From Monodelphis domestica (lineage: Eukaryota; Chordata; Mammalia; Didelphimorphia; Didelphidae): DNA of 64,000 nt. Location of the stretch: positions 22,699,200 through 22,763,199 of the forward strand of contig NC_077230.1 of the NCBI RefSeq assembly GCF_027887165.1. Direction: 5' to 3'. Each line of letters begins with the position of its first letter. Position 1 is the stretch's first letter. The notes below the pieces were generated by a model. It saw nothing but the letters and a program-made list of their open reading frames with translations. It had not been told where the DNA came from and ran no database searches. Positions 10,481-21,459 of the stretch are shown here, piece by piece. The translations under genes were made by a program, and so were the position numbers.

Positions 10481-10689
10481 GGAAAGCCATTTCCCCATTA
10501 TCAATAGAGCAGGTTGAGGAGACAAGAAACACTAAAGGCAAATGCTCTCATTGGGAAGGAATCTTCCAGGAATCCTGTAAATTCTACTACATCCTCTGTC
10601 TACAGGGAAGGTCATTTGACCACGTACTTGGGCCTGATCTGTGATAGTGTCTTCTGAACTCATTTTGGACCAATCAGCCACAGCCAAAC

Positions 10690-10757
10690 ACATTATACCC
10701 TGACTCTGACACCATTATATAATTGGTCTTCTTTGAAAACAAAGGACAAACAACAGG
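10690..10757 (+). repeat. 3' end of an interspersed repeat ending in ACAACA
   Basis: ATTGGTCTTCTTTGAAAAC followed by AAAGGACAAACAACA. The same terminus appears at 24330-24612, 32110-32158, 56850-56885 and, reversed, at 42557-42606. It looks like a non-LTR (RTE-like) or SINE 3' end. The name is not known to me. Confidence 0.65.
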
Positions 10758-10863
10758 GAAGGTCAGTCCTAAGTGACCATCTATTCTCCTCCTCTCTAAA
10801 GTTCCTTCTAAGAGTCCATGACCAATTCAACCTATTATCCTAAAAATTTGTGCAGATTGCTCC

Positions 10864-10902
<39 letters not shown>
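10864..10902 (+). repeat. (ATG)n microsatellite
   Basis: An uninterrupted run of thirteen ATG units. Confidence 0.98.
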
Positions 10903-11589
10903 TCACCAGTAGGCCCAGGGAATCTCTATTCCTCATTCCTACTTCCCCTACCTCCCCTCCGGACTCAAGTAGACCTGCTTCAGTTCTAAGAATGCTTAAA
11001 CCCAGAGGGGATTCCAGATTTTTCTGTGTGTTCTCTGGATCATCCACCACCCTACTCCATTCCCAAACCTGAAGTCCCCCAAGCAATTCTCTAAAGCAAA
11101 GCATACACATGGCTCATTCTAGGGTTTGCCAAAAGGGATAAACTTGATGCCTTCTAAAAAAAAATGGTACAATGTAATAGACATCAAGTCATAGTATTTG
11201 TTTTCTTGATCACAAAAAAATCCACTTAAAACACAAAAGATTCATAACACATAAATCCCATCCCAGTACCTTTGTTATGCTTCCTTGGGAAGCATAGGGG
11301 ACTTGTGGGATTGTTGAACAGTTACTTCACATTCATGTCACAACTCCAGATCCATGCATCACTCATCCTGCTGTTAGCAGTCTTCTCCTCTATGTAGTGT
11401 CATTTCAGGAAGCATTTTTCTACTGAGCAACCAGAAGTGACTGTGCACCTCTCAAGCTCTTGAGGTAGCCACGAAGGCTGGAAAAGTCAGTCTGTCTCTC
11501 AGAATCTCTTTTCAGGTACCTCAGATCATAGAAAGAAATGCAAATTGTCTTGTATGTGATATCAGATATTCAGTGTCGCATGGTAATGA
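10903..11589. other. unassigned stretch
   Basis: No repeat or exon recognised. Short A runs near 11157 and 11212. Confidence 0.5.
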
Positions 11590-11765
11590 TTGGATTCAGA
11601 AGATCAAAACCATTACACTTCCCAATTCTGTGACTTTGGGCAAAAGACTCACCTTAGAGGGCTACAGTTTCCTCATCTATCAAAACAGAATAATACTTGT
11701 AGAAGGAATGTTTCAGTAATTCTCCAGGATTATTAAAGTTGTACAGTGAGTGCCTTTCTGTGTGA
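11590..11765 (+). repeat. MIR-like SINE fragment
   Basis: TGTGACTTTGGGCAAAAGACTCACCTTA and GTTTCCTCATCTATCAAAA are the CORE-SINE body; the tail is decayed. Confidence 0.65.
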
Positions 11766-11800
11766 TAGAGGGACTCTCTTCACTAGAAGTTTCCTACATA

Positions 11801-12008
11801 GGGGGGGGGGGCAGCTGGGTAGCTCAGTGGTTTGAGAGCCAGGTCTAGAGACACGAGGTCCTGGGTTCTAATCTGACCTCAGACACTTCCCAGCTGTGTG
11901 ACCCTGGGCAAGTCACTTAACCCCCATTGCCTAGCCCTTGTCACTCTTCTTCCTTAGAGCCAATACACAGTATTGACTCCAAGATGGAAGGTAAGGGTTT
12001 TTTAAAAA
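11801..12008 (+). mobile_element. tRNA-derived SINE with RTE-like tail
   Basis: Full-length plus-strand copy with an extended G run at its head. Target duplications AGTTTCCTACAT (before 11801) and AGTTCCCTACA (12010-12020) differ slightly. Confidence 0.93.
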
Positions 12009-12385
12009 AAGTTCCCTACACTTATGAAATCAGAGATCAGCCTATAATAGTGATCATTAGGAGGAGGAGAAAGAAGAAGAAGAGGAGATTATGATACCTA
12101 CCTTATAGGGTTAGGATAATCAACCAGTAAAATGTTCATAAAAGCACTTTATAATGAATGAAATGTCACTGCAAAAATGCTATGGTTATCATTTTTCTTT
12201 GTATGCCTAAGATTAGAGATATTAATTTCTAAATTGCATGTCATGAGAAAAGCATATACAATATAGCAATTCTTAGGGACATGCCCACTTCTATAGAGTA
12301 CTATTTTGTTTTTACAGACATTTACTTTTGATGCAATTGAGTTAGAACAGAAATGCTAGGCAGTGGCTGAATGCATTATTTTCTC

Positions 12386-12860
12386 CCTCCATCCATTGGT
12401 ATAAAAGCTGAACAGGTGGTTCAACACAGACTGGTTCAAATGCAGGTATACTGTCCAAAATACACTGTGGCCTGGTATGTGACAACTTGTAGATTTCATT
12501 CTGTCAGCATATTCTAATAGGCTTATTAGCAATTCTATCATATTTAATTTGCACCTGAGGTAATTCGCTGTCAGCTAGAAGAACTATCGCTATGAAAAAC
12601 TGCATCAAAATTAAAAACCAATAGTCAAAATTTCAGCTGGAATGAGCTCTCCTGGCATAATGATGAAGGGTGATTAACTATCAGCTGGTCAGGTCTGTTC
12701 TGCAGGCAGTGTTTCTGAAAGTGCCTTGCTTATAATCTAGACTGACGCTATCTTTAGAATGCCAACAGAGATGGTCAAATCAGTGAAATAAGAAGTTCAG
12801 TGAAGGCTGATCAGAATATCCCAAACTTCACATTTATAAGCTCAAAGCTTTTGGAACTCC
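12386..12860. promoter_or_regulatory. candidate conserved non-coding element
   Basis: A repeat-free block of balanced composition with many short motifs typical of developmental enhancers, for example homeodomain-like TTATTAGCAATT and GGTGATTAACTATCAGCTG. No frame is open and no repeat family matches. The regulatory role is inference only. Confidence 0.3.
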
Positions 12861-12879
12861 AGCATTTGGAAATTTGTAG

Positions 12880-13150
12880 AGGCATTTAGGTAGTACAGTG
12901 GGCAAAGGCACTGTACCTGGAATCAAGACCCGAGTTCAAATCCAGCCTCAGATACATACTGACTCTGGGCAAGTCAACCTCTATTTGCTTTAGTTTCTTC
13001 ATCTGTAAAATGTAAAAACAAAAAACAAAAAACACCAACAACAAAAACCATAAATCCCCATCTCTGTGAAGATCAAATGAGTTAATATTTATAATGTGCT
13101 TTGCAAACTTAAAATGCTATATAAGTGCTAGCTATTATTTATAAATTCAT
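12880..13150 (+). repeat. MIR-like CORE-SINE, nearly complete
   Basis: TTCAAATCCAGCCTCAGA, then CTCTGGGCAAGTCAACCTC, CATCTGTAAAATG and the end GTGCTTTGCAAACTTAAAATGC-TAGCTATTATT. An A/C-rich expansion sits at 13013-13050. Confidence 0.8.
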
Positions 13151-13203
13151 CTCTCCTTATATGGTTGAACCATCTTTTGCCACACTAAGTAACACTGTAG
13201 AAC

Positions 13204-13521
13204 AGTGATGGCAAACCTATGGCAAGAGTGCCAGGAATGGTATGCAGAGTGCTCTCTGTGGGCATGCGAACCCTTCCCTACCTTCCCCTCAAGAGTTTGC
13301 TACTAGAAAAGCAGAAGGACTCTTGGAGTGGAGCTGCTCTCTTCCCTCTCTCCACCATACCTGGTGACATTTCTTTCACATCACTCGCCCTTCCACCCAG
13401 TAGCTCAATGAGAACACTTCCTCCCTCCCCTGTCTGGGGTATGGTGGGAGGGGGGTGTACATCACACAGTCTCTGGGGACAGGGCATGGGCACACAGTAT
13501 CTAAAAGGTTCACCATCACTG
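13204..13521. mobile_element. hAT-type MITE
   Basis: A 318-bp element with inverted ends: CAGTGATGGCAAACCT at the left, and the reverse complement of the right end reads CAGTGATGGTGAACCT. The flanking 8-mers CTGTAGAA and CCCTAGGA agree at five of eight positions, consistent with an old hAT duplication. It has no transposase frame. The open frame of 102 codons inside it is chance. Confidence 0.82.
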
Positions 13522-13564
13522 CCCTAGGACAAAAAGACCAAGGACTTTCTTCTCTTTTCAGCCC

Positions 13565-13725
13565 TAGGTAGTAAAAAGAGCACTAGATCAGGAACAAAGA
13601 TCTAGACTCTAGTGCTGACTCTGCCTTTAGCTAACTATGTGACCTTGAAGAAGTCAATTCTTTCCTCTAGGCTTCATCTTACTCATTTGTAAAATGAGGG
13701 TTTTAGAATGAACTCTTTCTTCAAT
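13565..13725 (+). repeat. MIR-like SINE
   Basis: AACTATGTGACCTTGAAGAAGTCAATT and CATTTGTAAAATGAGG mark the CORE-SINE body. Confidence 0.7.
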
Positions 13726-14708
13726 TCCAAAGATATTTATCAAGTTCTTACTCTTCAAGACATCATTTTAAGGCATTCTATTACACTGCATATGAGAGTA
13801 TGCATGCATGCACCCGCATGCTGGTGCACTGATTTGGTCAAGATTATTGTCATTTTGAAGACTGTGTCAGTTCAAATTAAATTATATATAACTATGACAA
13901 TGTATTTATCTACAGATATAAATATAAATACATGTATGTGCATATATGTTATTAAGATTCAAATTCTCCAGAGACTATATCTTAATTTCTATTTACTTAT
14001 TAAATAATAAAAAGCAAGCCAGATAAAGAAAAGGCACCATTCCTACAAGGCCATCTGTTCCCTTTACCAGCCTCAGCGAGCCCCCAGGTGTCCCAGGGAG
14101 CTCTTCTAGACAACCCCAAGCCTGAACATGTGTGTTCTCCTGGGCCCCCATGGCTAGCCCTTACCCAAGTTGGCAGTCTCCTACATATTTCCTCTCTCTT
14201 CATGGTTCCAGGGCAAAAGAAAGCTACTTCCTTTCCCCAGGCCAATTCTATACCCCTTGTGACATCACTTTTCTGAGACCTTCTGATCTCGCAAACTCCA
14301 ACCTCAGTCTAGATCAGAGGTGAGTCTTCCTAATGCCAGGAGTCATTTGGGACAAGAAGCAACCATCTTCCAGGCGGCCTGGGAGTCTCTGGGTTTCTGG
14401 CATCCTCCAAGAGTGCACATACAATCCCTTTATTTTAAGTAGTTTGTTGATGAACGAGGCATAGGCCTTTGTTCTTAATTTAATCAAAGAGTGGTTAAAT
14501 TGCAACCTCAGTCTGAGAATGGGTTATTTTCAAACTCAATATGAAACTTCCCTTTAAAATATGAGGCTGATTTTAGGGTACCAAGAGAAAGAAAAGGGGT
14601 ACAGGCTAGTATTAAGTTCTCCCTATTTATTTAGAGGAGGTTTGTAAAGAGAACAGATGGCCACATGTGGTTAGTGCCTTTTCTTTCTCTGGCCCACTTT
14701 TTGTTATT
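13726..14708. other. unassigned stretch
   Basis: Contains an AT-rich part (13870-14010) and a more GC-rich part (14030-14400). No gene or repeat recognised. Confidence 0.45.
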
Positions 14709-14793
14709 TAATAAATAAATAAATAAATATAAATTAAGATACAGTCTCCAGAGAGTTTGAATCTTAACTATATGTGTGTGTGTGTGTGTGTGT
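14709..14793 (+). repeat. (AAAT)n and (TG)n microsatellites
   Basis: TAAATAAATAAATAAAT at 14711-14728 and a (TG)n run at about 14772-14793. Confidence 0.95.
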
Positions 14794-14905
14794 GGTTAGG
14801 GGCTAAAATTGTTTAGTTTATCAGGAATCCTAACTGGGTTTGCCCTCTTGGATGAACCCCAAACTGTGAATAGAACTAATCTTTCCTGGCTCCCTCCTTC
14901 TAGTA

Positions 14906-15603
14906 TCTTTTTTATTTTTTTGGATAATGTTTTATTTTTTCCCTCTTACATGTAAAAGCAATTTTTAGTGTTCATTTTCTAACATTTTGAGATCCACATT
15001 CTCTCCATCTGTCCTTCCCTCCTCCCTTGAGATGTTGAGCAATTTGCTATTGGTTATACATGTGCCATCATATAAAACATATTTCCAAATTTGTCATGTT
15101 GTAGAAGACACATTTTTAAAAATCCATGAAGAAAATAAAGTGGAGAATGGTCTGCTTCAATATGCATTCAGATTCTGTCAATTCTTTCTTGGGAGATAGA
15201 TAGCATTTTTCATCATAAATTCTTTGGGATTGTCTTGGTTCGTTGTATTGCTGAGAATAGCAAGTTCTTCACAGTTGTGGATTGAATTGTATTGTCACTA
15301 TGTGGTTCTGCTCACTTCACTCTGCATCAGTTCATGCAGGTCTTGGCAGGTTTTTCTGAAATCCTCCTACTCATCCTTTCTTATAGCACAATAGTATTCC
15401 ATTACAACCATATGCCATAATTTGTCCAGCTATTCTCTGATTGATGACGATCCCCTCAGTTTCCAATTCTTTGCTACCACAGAATGAGCCACTCTAAAGA
15501 GTTTTGTACATATAGGTCTTCCCCCCCCCCCTTTTTGGATTTCTATGGGATACAGACCTAGTAGTATATGCACAATTTTATAGCTCTTTGGCCATAGTTT
15601 CTG
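14906..15603 (-). mobile_element. L1 3' end
   Basis: Minus-strand L1 with the T-rich start, the pyrimidine block at 15000-15030, ATTGTCTTGGTTCGTTGTATT and the C-terminal ORF2 segment near 15400-15560, interrupted by a C run at 15522-15531. Confidence 0.85.
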
Positions 15604-16364
15604 GTATCATTTTGGGTGTGACTCTCTTAGGCAGTTGCCTTAACAGCACTATTCAGAGGAAGCTGGTGCCCCTGCCATAGGAAATGGAAGAATAGAAAAG
15701 AGATTTTCAGAGGAAAGCAATTCTAGCTTTCTACTCACCAAGCTTCCTTCCCCCTAACAGTGCTGCTTGGCTCATTCTTTACCCAAGGGAATCCATGTTG
15801 TTCCAGATTCATAATGCTTAATAATTTTTCATTCTTTGGGAGTGCACGAGGAGGGTCATAGTACAAATCTCAATACAGTCTCTTTGGCTTGTTTTGAGCC
15901 CCCAGTCAGGAAACCCCCTGGCAATTTAGAAAAAGAGCTTTCTTCCTCTGTAAACTATCTATAACCTCCCCACACACAACTACTCTTGAGCAAACAAAAT
16001 ACATACAAATCAATAATGCCTTGAGTTAGCCAGAGTTTTATCTTAATATTGGCTTATAGAATATACGTGAATAGCAAAGCAAAATATAAACCTTAAAGAA
16101 ACAGATAAAATTTGGGATAGCAACTTTCCTTGGGAAGAGATAAGGAAGAAAGGGCAGAAAGAAAACATCACCATTCTCCTTCTCAACATTCCAAGAGAGC
16201 TAAAGGTACTTTGCATTGGCTCCCCGTGACTTTCCCATAATTCAGGCCTTTAATTATGGCAATGGCAGTGGTGGTAACCAACTCAGCAGGAGCAGTACTT
16301 GTCCCCCAGGATCAACTCCTGTTTCTCTTGGGCATGCCATGAAGAAACATTGTCCTAAGCACCC
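15604..16364. other. unassigned stretch
   Basis: No repeat, RNA or exon recognised. Could hold an old decayed retroelement. Confidence 0.45.
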
Positions 16365-16530
16365 TGCACATTTTTTTCCTTTTATTGAACAAGGGGAGTG
16401 ACGTGGTTAGCCCTTTGCCTTAAGAATATTGATTTGGCAGATGGATGGAGAGTGGGATGGAGAAGAGAGAGACTTGAATCAGAGAAATGTGTTTGGAGGC
16501 TATTACAAAAGTTCAGACATAGATATAGAT
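16365..16530 (+). repeat. fragment of long marsupial repeat
   Basis: GGGAGTGACGTGGTTAG, TTGATTTGGCAGATGGATGG and GAGGCTATTACAAAAGTTCA follow the order of the repeat also seen at 46700-46860. Confidence 0.65.
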
Positions 16531-16894
16531 GAGGGCCCTCCACCGCTGAGTCTCCTCTCTCCCCAACCGCTCACTCCCTTAGCCAAAAAATAGTGATGGG
16601 AGTTCTCCTCAAAACCGTCTATCATTGAACACGAATTATTTGGAAGCGTCTGCCCCAGAACACATCAGCAGGGCAAGTTGACGGCCTTCTCCACTTCTCC
16701 ACAGATTGTTTTGTTGTCCAGAGAATACAACCTGCACCCCTCACTGGAGTCCAAAGGGTCACTTTTCTAGAAGAAAAGCTTCTATGGGGAAACTCCTTGG
16801 TCTGGTCAGAGAGAAGCAAGAGGCTCCTCTCTACTTCTGTCCTAGTTCTTGAGAGAGTAGACCCATATGTGAGAAAGGGAGGCTGGGTGACCAC
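16531..16894. other. unassigned, unrepeated stretch
   Basis: Moderate GC with scattered CpG. Part of a minus-strand open frame of 140 codons that I do not recognise and that runs into the MIR next to it. Confidence 0.4.
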
Positions 16895-17045
16895 AGGATT
16901 ACAGGCCCGGAGATCTGGGTGTCCCCTTAAAGGTCGACTAATGCAATTTCCTCGTTTTATAGAGGAATAACTGAGGTCCAGGGAGGCAAAGTGATGTTCA
17001 AGGCCACACAACCAATGAGCAGCAGAACTAGGGCTGGGAACCATG
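16895..17045 (-). repeat. MIR/L2-like fragment
   Basis: TCGTTTTATAGAGGAATAACTGAGGTCCAGGGAGGCAAAGTGA and the acid end CACACAACCAATGAGCAGCAG fit the reversed CORE-SINE/L2 consensus. Confidence 0.6.
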
Positions 17046-17159
17046 TCTCCACACTCTCAAATGGGACCTTCTCTACCATCTCATGGGGGTAGAGATGGAA
17101 GATGATTTATTCTTTCTCTGGGTCTCTGTCTCCATCACATACACACTCATCCCTCCCAA

Positions 17160-17480
17160 CCTGCTATTTCCGGCTGGGCGACTTGGGGCGTAAATGAATG
17201 AGGAGGGGAGATAAGAAAGGGGAGGGGGAGCGGGTCCTTATTCCCGTCACTTCCATCGGAAGTGTGGCAAAGGCATTGCAGCTCCAAGCCGGGTGGGCTA
17301 AGAGCACTTTGGTGCCTCAGACGGATTTATTCAAAGTTCATAATTACCCTGAAATCTTTTAAAATGAAAACATGATTGAAGAATTAAACCTGGTAAACAA
17401 ATTAGAAGAAGAAAAAACCTCCGCATATCAAATGGCAAAATCCAAATATCCAATCTAGTAAATGAATGCATCTGTGCTGG
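17160..17480. promoter_or_regulatory. candidate conserved non-coding element
   Basis: Repeat-free. A GC-rich first third is followed by an AT-rich stretch (17320-17480) dense in homeodomain- and POU-like motifs such as TTCATAATTA, GATTGAAGAATTAA and GCATATCAAAT. It runs directly into the CpG-rich block. No open frame or repeat. The function is inferred. Confidence 0.4.
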
Positions 17481-17850
17481 CTAATTGGCAGCGGCGGAGG
17501 CAGACACATAGCCTCTTAGATAAGTGAGTGCGGGAGGAAGGAGCGGCGCTGCCAGGGGAGTTAACTGACGGGCTCTAGGCACAAGTGGTTCAAAGCCCTG
17601 TTATCTCGCAGCTAGCTGCTCGCTGCACCCGGAAGGGGGGAGGGGGGGAGGCAAGCGGAGGGGCCGCGAACGGGCTGAACAACTGCTCGCTTGGCCTTGC
17701 TTTTAGCCAGTCTTGCTTGTTCCCAGGTCTCCGAGCTTCGTGGGGGAATTTTCCATGCAGCTGGCCGAGATTGTAGCTCAAGGCCAGGAGGCCCAGGTCC
17801 CCCGGTGTCCTGGGGTGGAAAGGAAGTTGGTGGGAGGCGTATTTAATTCC
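17481..17850. promoter_or_regulatory. CpG-island-like block
   Basis: I count 19 CpG sites between 17492 and 17840, a sharp contrast to most of the window. The block is GC-rich, repeat-free and contains GCGGCGG, GAGCGGCGC and GGCCGCGAACGGG. It could be a promoter or an enhancer with CpG-rich character. There is no TATA box, and no coding exon could be recognised on either strand. Confidence 0.5.
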
Positions 17851-17986
17851 TAGAAGCCTTACTTCAGCAGTTGGCTATGCGCTTCTTTATGGGTGAAAAC
17901 TGCAGAAAGGTAGATTGCAGCTCAATTTTAAAGCAAAACTTCCTAGCTGTGCAAAACGGAATGGAGTGCCCTAAGAAGACAATGAG

Positions 17987-18180
17987 GGGGGCAGTTGGGT
18001 AGCTCTGTGGATTAAGAGTCAGGCCCAAAGGTTCCAAGTTTAAATCTGGCCTCAGACATTTCATAGTTGTGTGACCCTGGGCAAGTCACTTAACCTCCAT
18101 TGCTTAGCCCTTACCCACTCTTCTGCCTTGGAACCAATTCTTTGCTTTGATTCTAAGGTAAGGGTTTAAAAAAAGAAAAA
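17987..18180 (+). mobile_element. tRNA-derived SINE with RTE-like tail
   Basis: Diverged plus-strand copy. Target duplication AGAAGACA(A/G)TGAG at 17974-17986 and 18181-18193. Confidence 0.92.
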
Positions 18181-18529
18181 AGAAGACAGTGAGTTCTCAC
18201 TGGAGGTCAAATGGAGGCTGGATGCCCCCTTGCTTGCAATGATGCAGAGAGAATTACTGTACAGATTCGATTCCCTCTCCAGTCACTTCTGTGATGTAAG
18301 ATGATGGGTACCTTGTGTCAGAGTGTGTGTGTCACTTTCTGAAGTCTCTTTCCCCATCCCCATCACTTAGCTCTCTCTCTTTTCCACCTCTCCCTGTCTC
18401 CACTTCTCCCCCTCCTCCTCTCTTTCTCTACAAAGATGACCAGAAGAAGCCAATGGGTGTTTGCTGCCGGATTTCCAAGCTCTGGTGGGGGATTTTCCCC
18501 TTAAGTCTGCTGCTTGACTTATTTTTGTT

Positions 18530-18790
18530 TGGGGCAGCTTCTCTATAGCATCCAGAATAGAGGTGAGGGAGTTCACTCCCTGGCTGATTACACAAAGCTC
18601 TCACCTGCTCTGCTTCTGACCTGGGCGAATTTGCTCCTCCTGGAACTGCCAGAAGGTCATCATGTTTGGTGTGAGACTTAGTATGGACACCTGCTCTACT
18701 GCATCTTAGCATTCTCCAGCACCACCATCTAGCAGAGCAGCCTCTGCCTCCCTAGTAACGGGATCACAGATATGCTCCACCACTCCCAGC
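18530..18790 (-). pseudogene. RN7SL (pseudogene): 7SL (SRP) RNA pseudogene
   Basis: The reverse complement follows 7SL RNA nearly end to end. The 5' Alu-domain part lies at 18741-18790, where plus-strand GCCTCCCTAGTAACGGGAT and CTCCACCACTCCCAGC mirror the start of 7SL. The S domain lies at about 18600-18705 (CACCTGCTCTGCTTCTGACCT, GGTCATCATGTTTGG, ACTTAGTATGGACACC). The 3' Alu-domain strand is at 18530-18598 (CTCCCTGGCTGATTA, CTATAGCATCCAG). About 261 bases remain of the roughly 300 usual ones, and many CpG positions have decayed. The S domain is present, so this is not an Alu- or B1-type SINE. It is a 7SL retrocopy. A T-rich stretch just to the left (18519-18531) may be the old poly-A tail. 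SRP RNA normally scaffolds the particle that halts and targets translating ribosomes; this copy is too diverged to be expected to work. Confidence 0.82.
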
Positions 18791-18810
18791 TTAATGGTGT
18801 TTGCTCTGTG

Positions 18811-18828
18811 TGTGTGTGTGTGTTTTAA
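18811..18828 (+). repeat. (TG)n microsatellite
   Basis: Short TG run next to the 7SL copy. Confidence 0.9.
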
Positions 18829-19199
18829 AGCTTGCAGTCACTTCCCAATGACTCTATCCTTAATGGAACCCTTCATCGCAACAAAGAAATACAGGTAAGC
18901 CAACCATCAACACACTGGCTACATCTGATAATGCAGACCTTATTCTGTTCCTAGTCCACCGCCATTCAGCCAAGGGAAGGCAGACAAGTTTCACCAAGTA
19001 TTTACCCCCCAAGATTCCTGCCTTTCTTTAAATGATACCTTTTGTATTACTGTATCCCCAAAACACACACATTCATCAAACACTATCTTTTTTTTTTGCC
19101 TTATATTTACTTCCCCCTTCTCTTAATTCTTAGGGCAGTCTACACCTACCACACATGCTAACACTTCTCAAAATCCCAGATATAAGAGTTTGACAGGTT
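18829..19199. other. unassigned stretch
   Basis: No repeat or gene recognised. T run at 19089-19098. Confidence 0.45.
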
Positions 19200-19415
19200 A
19201 GAGCAGGGATTCTTAACCATTCTATGTATGAAGCCTTTGGACTCCTCAAAATAATGTGTTTTTTTTTAAATTCATAATTGAAGAAAATTCCAAATTTCAG
19301 TTAAAGTTTATTAAAAGAATACCCTCCCATAGAGGTTCACTGACCCCTGTAAATCTAACCACAGAATGTTTGGGAGGGATGAAGGTCTGTGAACCCTACT
19401 TTAAGACCCCATAGG
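19200..19415 (+). repeat. old repeat (GGATTCTTAACC type)
   Basis: GGGATTCTTAACCATTCT, AAGCCTTTGGACTCCTCA and an AT-rich body. Related copies lie at 27830-28040 and 30830-31290. Probably an old DNA transposon. Confidence 0.6.
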
Positions 19416-19502
19416 TTACATCATTAGGAAGAATCTAATAACACGAAATTCAATTCAGATAAATACAAAGTTTTAAACATAGATTTAAACAAATCAGTTT
19501 CC

Positions 19503-19705
19503 TGGGGCCAGCTGGGTAGCTCAGTGTATTGAGAGCCAGGCCTAGAGATGGGAGGTCCTAGGTTCAAATCTGACCTCAGACACTTCCCAGCTATGTGACC
19601 CTGGGCAAGTCACTTAACCCCCATTGCCTAGCCTTTAATATTCTTCTGCCTTAGAGCCAATACACAGTATTGACTCCAAGAGGGAAGGTAAGGTTTTTTT
19701 TTTAA
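19503..19705 (+). mobile_element. tRNA-derived SINE with RTE-like tail
   Basis: Near-consensus plus-strand copy with target duplication AAATCAGTTTCC at 19491-19502 and 19706-19717. Confidence 0.94.
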
Positions 19706-19717
19706 AAATCAGTTTCC

Positions 19718-20209
19718 CAAACAACTAGGCAACACTAGACGTAGGGCCCTAGAATCAGATTAACAGGTTCAAATCTTTGTGAGACTAGCAACAAATTTTG
19801 AATTGCATGGAATCCATCTTCTCAGTAAAATCCACAGAATTATGAAAAATATTGGTTTAACCATTCACATTACAAAAACAAAGTGGATAAAAAGCATTAT
19901 CTAGATTGATATGGATTTGGTTGAATAGCCCAGTGAATTAATTCATCCAAGTGTGTGACCTAGATAATGAAGATAGCAATGAGCTGTGCTTGAATTATAT
20001 TGGGAAATTTGTTAGTGCTTTTACTAAGTCCTAAATGTTTACTGCCACATTTCTTTAAATACCAATATGTTTTAGGCAATGCTAAATGGCTGAAAATCAT
20101 GGCACACCATGATCCTGGAGGAATTAAAGTTACCAACAGCCCAAAGGTAAAGGTAATGATGCTTCATAGGTATAAATAAGTTGTAATATGTTGCTAATAA
20201 AATGCATTC
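19718..20209. other. unassigned, unrepeated stretch
   Basis: No repeat recognised. A splice-like arrangement near 20075-20157 (TTTTAG, then an open stretch, then GTAATG) encodes nothing I recognise. Confidence 0.4.
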
Positions 20210-20350
20210 TATTTGGAATTCAAAACATTATCAAGACAATTACAGTATCCCCAGAACAGACTAGAAAGTATTAGTGCTAAGAAGGGTCTGAGACTGGATT
20301 TGAATTCAGGTCTTCCTAACTTGTCCACTGTGCTACCTTGCTGCCCTTTA
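20210..20350 (-). repeat. MIR-like fragment
   Basis: GGATTTGAATTCAGGTCTTCCTAA and CACTGTGCTACCTTGCTGCCC are the reversed CORE-SINE head. Confidence 0.65.
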
Positions 20351-20660
20351 AGTACTCCATTGAACACTTACTATGTGACAGGCATTAAGTTTACATTCTA
20401 AGTGGGAAACCAAGGTATATGGGCCAGAGACGTTGGTGCTCTGTTGGATCCTGACTTCATTCATGTGACTATACTCCCTACTCATGCTGATTACAAGTCT
20501 TCCACACTTTCTTATTCTTTGATTCTTACCTCTTGTTATGTGACTGACCTTTTGCCAGTTCTGCTGATACTGTAATTGTTTTGATATTATATATACATAT
20601 ATTATGTGACACATATATATAACACATGTATAAGCCTAGACATACCTATAAGTATATGGA

Positions 20661-20865
20661 TTTTTAAAAACTCCTACCTTCTGCCTTAGATTCAATACTA
20701 AGTAAGCATCAGTTTCAAGGCAGAAGAGTTGTAAGGGCTAGGCAATCTAGGTTAAATGACTTGCCCAGGGTCATACAGCAAAGAAGAATCTGAGGTCAAA
20801 TTTGAAACCCCAAACCTCTTGTCTCCAAGCCTAGTTTTCTATCCATTGAGCCACTCAACTGCCCC
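20661..20865 (-). mobile_element. tRNA-derived SINE with RTE-like tail
   Basis: Older minus-strand copy. Target duplication AAGTATAT(G/A)GA at 20650-20660 and 20866-20876. Confidence 0.92.
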
Positions 20866-21169
20866 AAGTATATAGATATTAACAATAATATAGAAAAATA
20901 CTCATATCTGTTTAAATGGAGATTTTAAACCCTAGGCTTCATTCCCCATAAATCCTTGGTATTTCCCAGAATTCCCTATAATCTCTCCTGAGTTTCTACG
21001 GTGGCGAGATCACAACTGATATTTAACTGGCCATAATGCCTCCCAGGCTCTTTTCCTTTGCAATGATGCAGCAAGTATAGTGGTAAGCTAAGTGTGGGGA
21101 TTTTAAATGGGCTAATCAGCCATGGGCACGTGGTTTTTTATTTTGTATCCTCTTTATTCCTTGATTTCT

Positions 21170-21390
21170 AATGATCCTTAATAAACCTCATAAAAATATT
21201 TTTATTAGAGATATAATTTAATTTTGATATATCTAACTGTATCTATACATCAATATAGAAATACATATATATGGAGATCGCTATCATAAATACATAAATA
21301 TCGAGAGACAGCTATGCATACATAGAGATATATTTATAGATACACAATATTTAGCTATCTCTATAAATATATAGGCATAGAAAAGACTTT
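21170..21390. repeat. AT-rich cryptically simple sequence
   Basis: Degenerate ATATAGATA-type motifs over about 220 bases, not in register. Confidence 0.7.
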
Positions 21391-21459
21391 GAATAAATAC
21401 TAGTTGATTTGATTTGACTCAACATAAGGTTCCCCATAAAACACCAATATAGGAGAAGC

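Noticed and set aside
13219..13527. 102-codon plus-strand frame
   Set aside because: Contained in a hAT MITE that has no coding capacity.
18428..18712. 94-codon minus-strand frame
   Set aside because: Overlaps the 7SL RNA pseudogene and has no known protein similarity.
19503..19705. tRNA gene from A and B boxes
   Set aside because: The boxes belong to a SINE; there is no tRNA cloverleaf and seventeen copies share the same tail.
20075..20160. Exon-like stretch between TTTTAG and GTAATG
   Set aside because: The open translation matches no protein I know and has no supporting neighbour exon.
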